64,000 nt of DNA from Desulfotignum sp032250905 (GTDB taxonomy: Bacteria; Desulfobacterota; Desulfobacteria; Desulfobacterales; Desulfobacteraceae), in assembly GCA_032250905.1 (NCBI GenBank), contig JAVVEQ010000005.1, positions 62,001 through 126,000 of the forward strand, read 5' to 3'. Shown one piece after another: positions 50,169-58,285 of the stretch. Under the pieces are notes generated by a model. It ran no database searches and was not told the DNA's origin. It saw only the letters and a list, made by a program, of their open reading frames with translations. The position numbers and the translations under genes are program-made. Position 1 is the stretch's first letter; each line of letters begins with the position of its first letter.

Positions 50169-51941
50169 TCAGATATCGTGCTGCTGGCACCAGTATTCCA
50201 GCAGGGCCGCCTGCCAGAGCTTGGAGCCCTTGAGCGGGGTGATATGGGAGTCCGGGTCCGCCAGCAGCCGGTCGATATAGTCCCGGTTGAACAGGTTCCG
50301 GTCCCTGGCCGCGTCGGTATTCAGAATGCCGGTGACAAAATCCAGGTATTCTCCCTGCAGGTATTTGAGAGCCGGCACCGGAAAATAGCCTTTGGGACGG
50401 TCAATGACCTCGTTGGGAATTATTGCCCTGGCGGCTTCCTTGAGAATATGTTTGCCGCCGTGCCCCACTTTGTGTTCCGCCGGGATTTTTGCCACCAGTT
50501 CGACCAGCGTATGGTCCAGGAAGGGAACCCGGGCTTCCAGGCTGGCTGCCATGGTCATGTTGTCCACCCGTTTCACCGGGTCTTCGGTGAGCATCACCAG
50601 GGTGTCCAGGCGAAGTGTCTTATCAATGGGCGTGTCTGCACCGGGCATGTCAAAATGCTGCTGAATGAACTGCGTGCTGTAATCCGGGCCATGAAACGCG
50701 CGGGTGACCATTTCCAGGTATTCTTCATGGGACCGGTCCCCGAACACTGACCGGTAATCCATCACCGGGTCGGCGCTTTCCATCATGGGCGGATACCAGT
50801 GGTAGCCGCCAAAGAGTTCATCCGCGCCCTGGCCGCTCTGCACCACCTTGACATGTTCAGCCACTTTCCGGCTCAACAGATAGAACCCGATGCAGTCATG
50901 GGAGACCATGGGCTCACTCATGGCCTTGACGCAGTCAGGCATGGACGGCAGCACCTGGTTTCCGTCCACCTGGATCTTGTGGTGGTCGGTGGCAAAATGC
51001 CGGGCAATGATGTCGGAATACAGAAATTCATCCCCTTTTTCGTCGCCCACGCTGTCGAACCCGATGGAAAAGGTTTTCAGATCCTTTTGTCCGGCCTCGG
51101 CCAGCAGCCCTACCACCAGGCTGGAATCCAGTCCCCCTGACAGGAGCACACCCACCGGCACATCTGCTGTCAGACGGCGTTTCACAGATGCCATCAGCGT
51201 CTGGCTCACCTGGAGCTTCCAGTCTTCAAAAGCATACGTGTCTTCTTCCTTGTCCCGCTGGCAGGTTGGCTGCCAATAGGTTTGTCGCGTCATGGTGCCG
51301 TCCTGTGAAATCACAGCCCAGGTGGCGGACGGCAGTTTTTCAATGCCGGAAATCAACGTGTGGGGGGCGGGCACCACGGAGTGAAAGGTCAGATAATAGT
51401 GCAGGGCTTCCACAGAGAGGTGCGGTTTGATTTTTCCGGTGGCCATCAGGGCGGGCAGGGAAGAAGCGAACAACAGGCTGCTGTCGGTCTTGTGAAAATA
51501 GAGAGGCTTGATGCCCAGGCGGTCTCTGGCAAGAAACACTTTGTCTTCAGTCTGGTTGTAGATCGCAAAGGCGAACATTCCGTTGAAATGCTGTACACAG
51601 TTTTCACCCCATGCGTCATAGGCTTTGAGGATCACTTCCGTGTCCCCGCCGGTATGAAAAGTGTATCCTTTTTCGACAAGTTCATCTCTCAGGGTTTTGT
51701 AGTTATATATTGCCCCGTTGTAGACGATAATCAGTCCGAGTTTGGGGTCAATCATGGGCTGGTTGGAATCATCGCTCAAATCGATGATCTTGAGGCGGCG
51801 ATGGCCCATCAGGGTCCAGATGCCATGATAGATGTCTTCATTGTCAGGACCCCGGATGGTCATGGCTTGATTCATCCGGATGACGGAATCTTCGTAAATG
51901 GGTTGTCGGTTGAAAAATATTTCCCCGCATATGCCACACAT
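50169..51941 (-). CDS. asnO: N-acetylglutaminylglutamine amidotransferase (asparagine synthase family)
   Basis: A 590-residue class II glutamine amidotransferase. The N-terminal nucleophile is Cys2 (MCGICGEIFFN); glutaminase-domain motifs include RGPDNEDIYH and HRRLKIIDLSDDSNQPM. The synthetase domain carries the pyrophosphate loop LLSGGLDSSLVVGL, with SIGFDSVGDEKGDEFLYSDIIA and GQGADELFGGYHWY. It amidates the C-terminal carboxylate of N-acetylglutaminylglutamine, giving the neutral osmolyte NAGGN. First gene of the operon; the promoter at 52072-52100 leaves a leader of about 125 bases. Placed with ngg and M42, a plain asparagine synthetase is unlikely. Confidence 0.93.
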   Translation of the reverse strand: MCGICGEIFFNRQPIYEDSVIRMNQAMTIRGPDNEDIYHGIWTLMGHRRLKIIDLSDDSNQPMIDPKLGLIIVYNGAIYNYKTLRDELVEKGYTFHTGGDTEVILKAYDAWGENCVQHFNGMFAFAIYNQTEDKVFLARDRLGIKPLYFHKTDSSLLFASSLPALMATGKIKPHLSVEALHYYLTFHSVVPAPHTLISGIEKLPSATWAVISQDGTMTRQTYWQPTCQRDKEEDTYAFEDWKLQVSQTLMASVKRRLTADVPVGVLLSGGLDSSLVVGLLAEAGQKDLKTFSIGFDSVGDEKGDEFLYSDIIARHFATDHHKIQVDGNQVLPSMPDCVKAMSEPMVSHDCIGFYLLSRKVAEHVKVVQSGQGADELFGGYHWYPPMMESADPVMDYRSVFGDRSHEEYLEMVTRAFHGPDYSTQFIQQHFDMPGADTPIDKTLRLDTLVMLTEDPVKRVDNMTMAASLEARVPFLDHTLVELVAKIPAEHKVGHGGKHILKEAARAIIPNEVIDRPKGYFPVPALKYLQGEYLDFVTGILNTDAARDRNLFNRDYIDRLLADPDSHITPLKGSKLWQAALLEYWCQQHDI

Positions 51942-52071
51942 AAATTCTCCTGTTGGAAGGTAAAATGGGTTAAGTAAAAAATTTTTTAAGGGAGCTGAAA
52001 AGTCCCTGGAAGTTCAGAATCGCAGGCTGAACAGGAACAAAACACATGTCGATGGTGATTTCATGACAAAC

Positions 52072-52100
52072 AATATATAAAATCCGGGCCGTCTTGTCAA
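52072..52100 (-). promoter_or_regulatory. Sigma-70 promoter of the NAGGN operon
   Basis: On the minus strand: TTGACA (complement of 52095-52100), 17-base spacer, TATATT (complement of 52072-52077). Both boxes are close to consensus with ideal spacing. The leader contains a hairpin (GTTCAG with CTGAAC, about 52013-52034). Confidence 0.7.
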
Positions 52101-52240
52101 ATTTGCCGGATAACAGGTATGGGTCAGGGTTGTATGAAAGGGTATTTTCATGTAAGTGTAAAAAAGGCTGATGACGGATCAGGGTGGAAAATCGGATAAA
52201 GACAATGACAGCGAACCGGGAGATTGAGAGGGAACAGCCA

Positions 52241-52801
52241 ATGGGGGTGAAATACTGCAGTGTCTGCGGGGCGAAAATGACAACCCGGATACCGGAGGAT
52301 GACGACCATGCCCGGCCGGTATGCGATAGATGCGGGCATGTTCATTATGAAAATCCTAAACTGGTGGTGGGCTGCATTCCGGTGCAGGGGGATCAGGTAC
52401 TGTTGTGCAAAAGAAATATCGAGCCCCAAAAGGGGATGTGGACCCTGCCGGCCGGTTACCTGGAGAACGGGGAAACCGTCCAGCAAGGGGCGGTGCGGGA
52501 AACCCTTGAAGAAACCCGTTCCCGTGTCGCCATCATTGCCCCTTACCGCATGTTCAACCTGGTGTTCGTCCAGCAGATTTATCTGATGTTCCGGGCCCGC
52601 CTGCTGGACGATCATTTCGGCCCCACCAAGGAAAGTACCCAGGTGAGGTTGTTTTCCGAATCAGAAATTCCCTGGGAAAAGATCGCGTTTGAGTCGATCC
52701 GCCAGACCCTGGCTGACTATTTTTCGGACAGGCCCGGTCAGGAATATCCTTTCGAGATAAAGCAGATTTTGCCCTCAAAAAAACACGCCGATCCGGCCTG
52801 A
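52241..52801 (+). CDS. Nudix hydrolase with N-terminal zinc ribbon
   Basis: A 186-residue hydrolase for nucleoside-diphosphate derivatives. An N-terminal zinc ribbon (YCSVCGAKM, then PVCDRCGHVHYENPKLVVGCIP) is as in NudC-like and zinc-ribbon Nudix proteins. The Nudix box GYLENGETVQQGAVRETLEETRS keeps the catalytic Glu residues; the usual terminal Gly is replaced by Arg or Ser. The likely substrate is an NADH- or ADP-ribose-like compound, uncertain. The start at 52241 is favoured by a GAGAGGG site; upstream in-frame ATGs (52184, 52205) would add poorly conserved residues. It is convergent with the MetF-like gene. The region 51942-52240 upstream contains only the NAGGN promoter. Confidence 0.85.
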   Translation: MGVKYCSVCGAKMTTRIPEDDDHARPVCDRCGHVHYENPKLVVGCIPVQGDQVLLCKRNIEPQKGMWTLPAGYLENGETVQQGAVRETLEETRSRVAIIAPYRMFNLVFVQQIYLMFRARLLDDHFGPTKESTQVRLFSESEIPWEKIAFESIRQTLADYFSDRPGQEYPFEIKQILPSKKHADPA

Positions 52802-52807
52802 TCGGTA

Positions 52808-53626
52808 TTACAGGATATCTTTCAGGATCTCGAACCGCTCAAATGGGGGCATGACGCAGGCGCCGGAAAAATATTTTCTGGCGATTTCCAGCATGTGCTT
52901 TGCCTGGAGCGTGCCGGTTTTGATCGGATTATCCGATGTTTCCATCTCCCGGCAAAGGACGTCCGGCACGGCAATGCCGTCCACCTTGTCATGGAGAAAA
53001 CAGGCATGTTTAAAGGACAGCAGCGGCAGAATCCCCATGATTTTTGGAACCTTGAGATGTTCGCAGGCATTGGCCAGGGTTTGCGCCGTGGGTTCGTCAT
53101 AAACAGGCTGGGTGACGATGAACCGGCATCCGGCAGCCACCTTTTTTTCCAGCCGCCGGACCTCATTTTTCAGGCCGTTGCGTTCCGGCCGGAAATCCAG
53201 GACAGCGCCGGCGGTCAGGCCGGATTCCCCGGCCATGGTGATCAGCTGATACACGTTCATATCGTTCACTGCTGTGGCGCCTTCTTTTTGACGACCGGCG
53301 GATGGATCTCCGGTAATGGCGATCAGGGTGTCTACGCCTAACGCTTTCGCTCCCCACAGTTCGGCCTGAAGTCCCAGAAGATTGTGATCCCGGACCGTCA
53401 AGTGCAGAATAGCCGGCTTGCCGGTTTTCAGGCGCAACAGATGGCAGAACACCGTGGCGGACATCCGGGGTTTGGCAACCGGGTTGGTGGCCACGCTGAA
53501 TCCGTCAAAATCAAGATGGGCGATACCGGCCAGTTTGTCCAGCAGAACGGCAGGATCATTGCCGGCCGGGGGTACCACCTCAATGGTGGTGACAAACGGT
53601 CTGCTGTCTGAAATCACAAAGGACAT
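52808..53626 (-). CDS. Methylenetetrahydrofolate reductase family protein (MetF-like)
   Basis: FAD enzyme of the MetF family, 272 residues, reducing methylenetetrahydrofolate to methyl-tetrahydrofolate. The barrel start is TTIEVVPPAGNDPAVLLDKL, where the Glu is the conserved active-site acid; DFDGFSVATNPVAKPRMSA, LIAITGDPSAGRQ and FIVTQPVYDEPTAQTL are family segments. It is slightly shorter than E. coli MetF and lacks a zinc or MetV-type extension. In sulfate reducers such enzymes serve methionine synthesis or the Wood-Ljungdahl pathway used for complete oxidation. Which of these cannot be told, since no further pathway genes adjoin. Confidence 0.85.
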   Translation of the reverse strand: MSFVISDSRPFVTTIEVVPPAGNDPAVLLDKLAGIAHLDFDGFSVATNPVAKPRMSATVFCHLLRLKTGKPAILHLTVRDHNLLGLQAELWGAKALGVDTLIAITGDPSAGRQKEGATAVNDMNVYQLITMAGESGLTAGAVLDFRPERNGLKNEVRRLEKKVAAGCRFIVTQPVYDEPTAQTLANACEHLKVPKIMGILPLLSFKHACFLHDKVDGIAVPDVLCREMETSDNPIKTGTLQAKHMLEIARKYFSGACVMPPFERFEILKDIL

Positions 53627-53717
53627 GGCGGGATTCTCCTCCTGTCAAATGTTAGCGGGTCTTGACAGTATGCCTTGAATCCGTGCCCGGGTCAAATTAA
53701 AGGTTGAAAGGGATCTC

Positions 53718-54476
53718 TCAAATGAAATCAGCGGCCACGGGAAAATGGTCCGAGGGATACCGGGCGCCTTTGTGAAAGGTCAGGACCCGGGGGGTGAGCG
53801 GCCGGATATTTCCTCTGTAAAGGATCCAGTCGATGTGCCGGCCGTCGGTCTTGCCGGTGAATCCGTGAAAGGTGCCGGGGGGATCTGCTTCAAACACCTC
53901 CTGGAACCCGTGGGCCTGAAAGGTTTTGAAAGCGGATGAGTCATGACCGGCGTTGAAGTCACCGGTGATGACCACGGGCAGTCCCGGCGGGAACCGTTTC
54001 AGAAAAAAGGCCACTAATCCGGCACTCCGGGCCTGGATTGCCGGATTGAAATCAAAATGGGTATTGGCCGCCAGCAGATGCCGGCCCTGTTTTTCAAACC
54101 ATCCCACCACGCACTGCCTGGGCCACCGGGACCCGGCCATTTTGGACGGGATATCTGGAAACCGGGAGATGAAATAGTGATGATGGCCCAGGCAGGTCCA
54201 GTCTCTGTGAAAATAGATCATATTGGACTGCCACCAGGGATGATTCCGGTTGTACCAGCCGATGTGTTTATATTCTTTCAGCGTTTTGTTCAGAAAATCC
54301 GCCTGGAAATGATTGACCTCCTGAAATCCGATAAAATCGATTTTCAGCTGTTTCAGAAATGATTTGACCACATCCCTGCGCCTCTCCCAGCGGTTCTTTT
54401 CATCTTTTGCCAGGCCGAACCGCAGGTTCATGGTCATCACGCTGAAGAATGCAGGTTCTGTTTTCATTTTTGCCAT
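53718..54476 (-). CDS. Endonuclease/exonuclease/phosphatase family protein
   Basis: A protein of about 252 residues with the EEP fold. Visible catalytic motifs are SVMTMNLRFG near the start, GFQEVNHFQADFL (metal-binding Glu), LLAANTHFDFNP, VVITGDFNAGHDSS and the closing DHFPVAADF (Ser/His replaced pattern S-D-H). The family cleaves phosphodiesters of DNA, RNA, phospholipids or inositol phosphates. No signal peptide is convincing. The start is uncertain: ATG at 54476 or 54467, with no strong ribosome-binding site; a TTG further upstream (54527) is unlikely. It is divergent from the hdrC gene. Confidence 0.82.
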   Translation of the reverse strand: MAKMKTEPAFFSVMTMNLRFGLAKDEKNRWERRRDVVKSFLKQLKIDFIGFQEVNHFQADFLNKTLKEYKHIGWYNRNHPWWQSNMIYFHRDWTCLGHHHYFISRFPDIPSKMAGSRWPRQCVVGWFEKQGRHLLAANTHFDFNPAIQARSAGLVAFFLKRFPPGLPVVITGDFNAGHDSSAFKTFQAHGFQEVFEADPPGTFHGFTGKTDGRHIDWILYRGNIRPLTPRVLTFHKGARYPSDHFPVAADFI

Positions 54477-54571
54477 CTCTGTTGTTACCGTTCTTTTCAG
54501 GATGCGATATTCTCTGTTCCCTGTCAACTTTTACAGGCACTTATCGGGGCACAGGATTTTATCTGACAGGA

Positions 54572-54585
54572 TTGACATATATCAA
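54572..54585 (+). promoter_or_regulatory. FNR/CRP-like site upstream of hdrCB
   Basis: TTGACATATATCAA, one mismatch from the FNR consensus TTGAT-N4-ATCAA. A full-consensus TATAAT (54609-54614) would start transcription near 54621, placing the centre of this site at about -42, the class II activator position. Confidence 0.6.
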
Positions 54586-54608
54586 GGAAATGGTCATGGT
54601 CAGTGTCA

Positions 54609-54614
54609 TATAAT
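54609..54614 (+). promoter_or_regulatory. -10 box of the hdrCB promoter
   Basis: TATAAT without a recognisable -35 box 17 bases upstream, as expected for a promoter depending on an activator. The predicted start precedes the hdrC ATG. Confidence 0.5.
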
Positions 54615-54635
54615 TCCGGCAAGTTGACAAAAAAG

Positions 54636-55226
54636 ATGGATAATCAGAAAATTCAAAAGGCCATGATGATGGATGCAATAATACTGACCCCGGATTCCGA
54701 TGACAATTTCGCCGACATTGTTGAGGAAAAGAGCCGGTCAAACCTGAGCCGCTGCTGGCACTGCCTTTGCTGCAGCGGTGGCTGCCCGTTTGCACAGGAT
54801 ATGGACATCCTCCCCAACAAAGTCATCCGCATGGTTCAGCTTGGATTGAAACACCAGGTATTGACCAGTTCCGCCATCTGGCTGTGTGTGGGCTGCAATA
54901 CCTGTTCCATGGAATGTCCTAATGCCGTTGACATGGCCGCAGTGATGGATACGCTTCGCCGCATGGCTGTTCAGGAGAAGGTGACCATTGGGGAACCCGC
55001 TGTGCTGTCTTTTCATCAAAAAGTGGTCGATTCCATTTCCCGGTATGGCCGGACCCATAAACTGGAAATCATGATGCGGTATAAGCTGTCTGAAAAAGAT
55101 TTTTTTTCGGACATGGATCTGGGCCTGAAAATGCTGTCCAAACGGAAACTGGATCTCATGCCGTCAAAAGTGAAAGACAGTAAACAGGTTCAGAATCTGT
55201 TCAAACTGGCGGAGGATTTGTCATGA
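54636..55226 (+). CDS. HdrC-like iron-sulfur protein
   Basis: About 196 residues. Two [4Fe-4S] motifs are plain: CWHCLCCSGGCPF and CVGCNTCSMECP, as in heterodisulfide reductase subunit C. The remainder is helical with no further cysteines. HdrC passes electrons to HdrB. The four-base overlap with the next gene (ATGA) indicates coupling to HdrB. An HdrA gene is absent, so the electron donor is another protein, possibly a membrane module or FlxABCD-like partner elsewhere. The predicted transcription start near 54621 excludes the upstream GTG at 54603; ATG at 54636 or 54663 remain, the latter with a better AAAGG site. Confidence 0.88.
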   Translation: MDNQKIQKAMMMDAIILTPDSDDNFADIVEEKSRSNLSRCWHCLCCSGGCPFAQDMDILPNKVIRMVQLGLKHQVLTSSAIWLCVGCNTCSMECPNAVDMAAVMDTLRRMAVQEKVTIGEPAVLSFHQKVVDSISRYGRTHKLEIMMRYKLSEKDFFSDMDLGLKMLSKRKLDLMPSKVKDSKQVQNLFKLAEDLS

Positions 55227-56074
55227 GCTTTTCTCACAGGGAATTAAACTATTTCCCGGGCTGTTCCCTGGCCACCACCGCCAAAGAAAACAATGCGTCC
55301 TTGAAAAATTTTCTTGAACAGTTTGATATTGGATTGAATGAAATTCCGGACTGGAACTGTTGCGGATCATCGTCAACCCACAGCATTGACGGCGGCCTGG
55401 CCCTTGCCCTGGCCTCCCGCAACCTGTTTCTGGCCCCGGATGACAAGCCGTTGCTCATCGCCTGCCCGGGATGCCATCTCCGGCTGAGTGAAGCCAGATT
55501 AACCCTGAGTACGAATGCCCGAAAAAGAAGCCGTGTGGAACAGCATTTTGGACAACCGTTTCATCCCAAACTTAAACTGCTGCATTTTTTTGAACTGCTG
55601 GCGGATATGAGCTGCGCCGGACTGTTCAAAGACCTGACCGGCCGGCTGAAAAATCTGAAAATCGCATCTTACTACGGATGTATGCTGGCAAGACCTCCCC
55701 GGATGAACAAACAGCCCAATCATTACGGGTTGATAGAAAAAACCATGACCGCTTTGGGCGGTGATCCGGTTCCATGGGGATTTTCAAACACCTGCTGCGG
55801 CACGTTTTTGTCCGTCAGCCGCCCAGCCATTTCATCAGGCCTGGTAAACCGTATCATGAAAGGTGCCATTCAATCCGGCGCAGAATGTATTGTCACGGCG
55901 TGTGCCATGTGTCATCTGAATCTGGAGATCCGGTGCGCTCCTGAAAACCGGATTCCGGTGTTTCATTTTTCCGAAATTCTGTCTCTGGCCCGTGATGGAA
56001 AAGCATCCAGAGAATGGCTGAACCGTCATTTGATCGATCCGTCCCCGGTATTGAAAACCCGGTGGCAGGTGTGA
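55223..56074 (+). CDS. HdrB-like protein with two CCG domains
   Basis: A 283-residue protein with the cysteine-rich CCG repeats that ligate the noncubane [4Fe-4S] clusters of heterodisulfide reductase: first YFPGCSL with WNCCGSSSTHS and IACPGCHLRLSEA, second YYGCMLARPP with NTCCGTFLS and VTACAMCHLNLEIRC. Both domains are complete. HdrB proteins reduce disulfide bonds, such as CoM-S-S-CoB in methanogens; in sulfate reducers the natural disulfide is unknown (DsrC trisulfide is one idea). With HdrC upstream and no HdrA, this is a two-gene unit. The next gene follows after 120 bases. Confidence 0.9.
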   Translation: MSFSHRELNYFPGCSLATTAKENNASLKNFLEQFDIGLNEIPDWNCCGSSSTHSIDGGLALALASRNLFLAPDDKPLLIACPGCHLRLSEARLTLSTNARKRSRVEQHFGQPFHPKLKLLHFFELLADMSCAGLFKDLTGRLKNLKIASYYGCMLARPPRMNKQPNHYGLIEKTMTALGGDPVPWGFSNTCCGTFLSVSRPAISSGLVNRIMKGAIQSGAECIVTACAMCHLNLEIRCAPENRIPVFHFSEILSLARDGKASREWLNRHLIDPSPVLKTRWQV

Positions 56075-56091
56075 ACCGCTAAAAATTTTGT

Positions 56092-56115
56092 GAACATTTT
56101 TCTTTTCCCGGTGTC
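56092..56115 (+). promoter_or_regulatory. Possible ECF-type promoter
   Basis: GAAC (56092-56095), 17-base spacer, GTC (56113-56115): the layout of many ECF promoters (GAAC then TC-type -10). It precedes a gene cluster containing an ECF sigma factor, which often controls its own transcription. Confidence 0.3.
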
Positions 56116-56194
56116 TGTCCTGGTAGAGAACGAAGCATTTTTGTCTTTACAGGAATCAGGATTGACCCGTAACATGCAAACAGGAGAATGAAAA

Positions 56195-56608
56195 ATGAAA
56201 ACATTGATTTCGATCACGACTGCAGTGGTGATGGTCGTCTGCCTGACCACGGCACCGGCCCAGGCAGACCGGAAAACCAGGGAAGGATTTCTTCTGGGAA
56301 TCGGGGCTGCAGTGCTGGGAACCGCCATTTATCAGAGCCTGGATCGGTCCCCCGGGTACAGGGAACCCCAGCGGTATCATGGGTCACCGGCCTTTGAACG
56401 GGGTCCTCAATGCCGGGATGACCGGTGGCATGACAAGCGGGCTGCCGGGCACTGGAGAATCGAAAGGATCTGGGTGGGGCCGGTATATGATACCCGGTGG
56501 AACCCGGGCCATTACAACCGGAAAGGACATTGGGTCGGCGGCCGGTATGAAACATTCAAGGTGCGGGATGGATACTGGGAAGAACGGCGGGTGCGGGGCC
56601 GTTACTGA
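56195..56608 (+). CDS. Small exported protein with glycine-zipper-like and WxxGHY-type repeats
   Basis: A 137-residue protein with a signal peptide (MKTLISITTAVVMVVCLTTAPAQA). After it come a short glycine/alanine segment (GFLLGIGAAVLGTAIYQ) and an Arg/Trp/Tyr-rich C-terminus with repeats of the form GHWRIERIWVGPVYDTRWNPGHY and GHWVGGRYETF, reminiscent of YXWGXW/RcnB-type exported proteins. I do not recognise a specific family. It may be the first gene of the ECF sigma unit and could be a regulon target that detects or resists envelope stress. The AGGAG site lies near the ATG. Confidence 0.75.
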   Translation: MKTLISITTAVVMVVCLTTAPAQADRKTREGFLLGIGAAVLGTAIYQSLDRSPGYREPQRYHGSPAFERGPQCRDDRWHDKRAAGHWRIERIWVGPVYDTRWNPGHYNRKGHWVGGRYETFKVRDGYWEERRVRGRY

Positions 56609-56680
56609 TCCGGACAAAACAGGAAATCAATTGCCAGCTAAAGGACGGCTGCAAACACAGATGCTGCTGAAGATGGGACT

Positions 56681-57259
56681 ATGGATGAACAAAACCTGGT
56701 GGAACAGCTCAGGCAGGGGGATAAAAAAGCCTTTACCGTTCTGGTCAATACATTTCAGAAACGCCTGCTCAAGGTTGCGTACGGCATCACCCTGGACCCG
56801 GAGGAGAGCCGGGAAATTGTTCAGGACGTGTTCATTGCCGTGTTCCGGCAGATCCATTCATTCCGGCAGGAAGCCATTCTCCATACCTGGTTGAGAAAAA
56901 TGACGGTCAACCATTGCCTCAACTGGAAACGCAGATGGAAACGGCGATTCAGGTGGCACCATGATCCCATCACCATGGAAAATGATCCGGGCCTATCTCA
57001 GGAAGATTCCCCCATGGATACTCCGGAAACCCTGATGCAGAAAAAGCAGTTCAGGGACGGGCTCATGGATGCGGTCAGACAGCTGCCCGAGAAAACCCGG
57101 ACCGTTTTTGTGCTGTATGCGCTGGAAGGCCTGTCTTATGAAGAGATCGCTGATTTTCTTCAGATCCGGAGAGGCACGGTGGCCTCCAGGCTGTATCACG
57201 CCCGGAAACAGGTGGCGCAGGTCCTGAATTCGAAAAAAAACCAGGAGAAACCGGTATGA
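56681..57259 (+). CDS. ECF RNA polymerase sigma factor
   Basis: An alternative sigma factor of 192 residues. Region 2 is ESREIVQDVFIAVFRQIHSFRQEAILHTWLRKMTVN, and region 4 is LPEKTRTVFVLYALEGLSYEEIADFLQIRRGTVASRLYHARKQVAQVL with the helix-turn-helix. Region 3 is lacking, as usual for ECF. The anti-sigma gene overlaps its end by four bases, so the two are translated together and the factor is held inactive until a signal releases it. The signal and promoter targets are unknown; the flanking small exported proteins are good candidates. Confidence 0.93.
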   Translation: MDEQNLVEQLRQGDKKAFTVLVNTFQKRLLKVAYGITLDPEESREIVQDVFIAVFRQIHSFRQEAILHTWLRKMTVNHCLNWKRRWKRRFRWHHDPITMENDPGLSQEDSPMDTPETLMQKKQFRDGLMDAVRQLPEKTRTVFVLYALEGLSYEEIADFLQIRRGTVASRLYHARKQVAQVLNSKKNQEKPV

Positions 57260-57723
57260 CAAACTCATGCGGCAGATATTCGGAAAAACAGATCAGCCGG
57301 TACATTGACGGCGCGCTTTCCCGGCCGGAGCTTGAGCAGATCCGGCAGCACCTGGATTCCTGTTCCGCCTGCCGGGATCTGGCCGCGCAGTTCCGGGAAG
57401 TGACCCAAACCTTTGATGAACTGGCAGAGCAGCCCGGCATGGCCATCGATCCCGACCGCCTGTACCGGAGCATTCAGCAGCCGGCAGAAAATCCGGCCGG
57501 CCCTGAAGCCGGAAGATTTTTCAGGGGCCGCTTCCGACCCCTGCTGGCGGCGGCATCGGTTGCAGCGCTGCTCATCATCGGCGGGATCTTGCTGATGACG
57601 AACGGCATTGCAACGGACAGTCCCAGTGCTATTGTCACATCCATCGATACTGAGTATACTGCGGTCATGATTCTTGAAACGCCTGACACCCATCATACGA
57701 TTATATGGTATTCAGACACCTGA
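57256..57723 (+). CDS. Anti-sigma factor with zinc-binding domain
   Basis: A 155-residue membrane protein. The N-terminal ZAS-like domain has the pattern H-x3-C-x2-C in RQHLDSCSACRDLAAQF, preceded by YIDGALSRPELEQI. One transmembrane segment follows (LLAAASVAALLIIGGILLM), with a short periplasmic tail of about 40 residues. It would bind the ECF factor encoded upstream. The small tail implies a signal other than a large ligand-binding domain, perhaps through the adjacent exported proteins. Confidence 0.9.
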   Translation: MTNSCGRYSEKQISRYIDGALSRPELEQIRQHLDSCSACRDLAAQFREVTQTFDELAEQPGMAIDPDRLYRSIQQPAENPAGPEAGRFFRGRFRPLLAAASVAALLIIGGILLMTNGIATDSPSAIVTSIDTEYTAVMILETPDTHHTIIWYSDT

Positions 57724-57725
57724 CC

Positions 57726-58205
57726 ATGAAAAGGAGGGATATGTTCAGTTTCATCAGGCTGACCCGGCTCACGGCCATTGCCGCCGGTGTTATCTGCTGC
57801 TGTTACCAGGCCCAGACGGCCTTTGCACAGAACCCTGTCATCACCCATGTCAAGGTGATTCAGGCTTCCACCCAGTCCCGGTCCATTGACCCGGCGTTGC
57901 GGCGGATCGTGCCTGAACTGGAATCCGTGTTCCGGTACACCGGGTACACCCTGCTCCAGGACAAAACCCTGTCTCTGGCTTTTCAGCAGCAGGGTCGCAT
58001 CGCTCTGCCGGACCGCCGGACCCTGGTGTTGACCCCCACAAGCAGCCAGGGCCAGAGAATCCAGTATGACATTCAGATTCTGAACCGGAAAGAGGCCGTG
58101 TTTCAAACCCGGGTGCTTCTGAAAAACAACCGCAGCATGACCATTGGCGGCCCCCGGTCCGATCACGGGGTCCTGTTGTTTCATATCACCGGCTCCCTGC
58201 AATAA
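57726..58205 (+). CDS. Exported protein of unknown function in the ECF unit
   Basis: About 159 residues with a signal peptide (hydrophobic core TAIAAGVICCCYQ, cleavage near TAFAQ). The mature part is beta-rich without cysteines (ITHVKVIQASTQSRSIDPALRRIVPELESVFRYTGYTLLQD, ending HGVLLFHITGSLQ). I do not recognise the family. The start is either 57726, or 57741, which has an AAGGAGGG site three bases upstream. It is separated from the anti-sigma stop by two bases and probably belongs to the same transcript, ending at the hairpin at 58262. Confidence 0.7.
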   Translation: MKRRDMFSFIRLTRLTAIAAGVICCCYQAQTAFAQNPVITHVKVIQASTQSRSIDPALRRIVPELESVFRYTGYTLLQDKTLSLAFQQQGRIALPDRRTLVLTPTSSQGQRIQYDIQILNRKEAVFQTRVLLKNNRSMTIGGPRSDHGVLLFHITGSLQ

Positions 58206-58261
58206 AATTCAAGATGGTTGGTTCATGACCATTGAAGATCCTGCCCGCGGCGTTGGAGCGG

Positions 58262-58285
58262 CTGTCTGTTATACAGACAGTTTTT
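58262..58285 (+). terminator. Terminator of the ECF unit
   Basis: CTGTCTG, loop TTATA, CAGACAG, then five T. It overlaps the last codons of the convergent permease gene. Confidence 0.75.
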
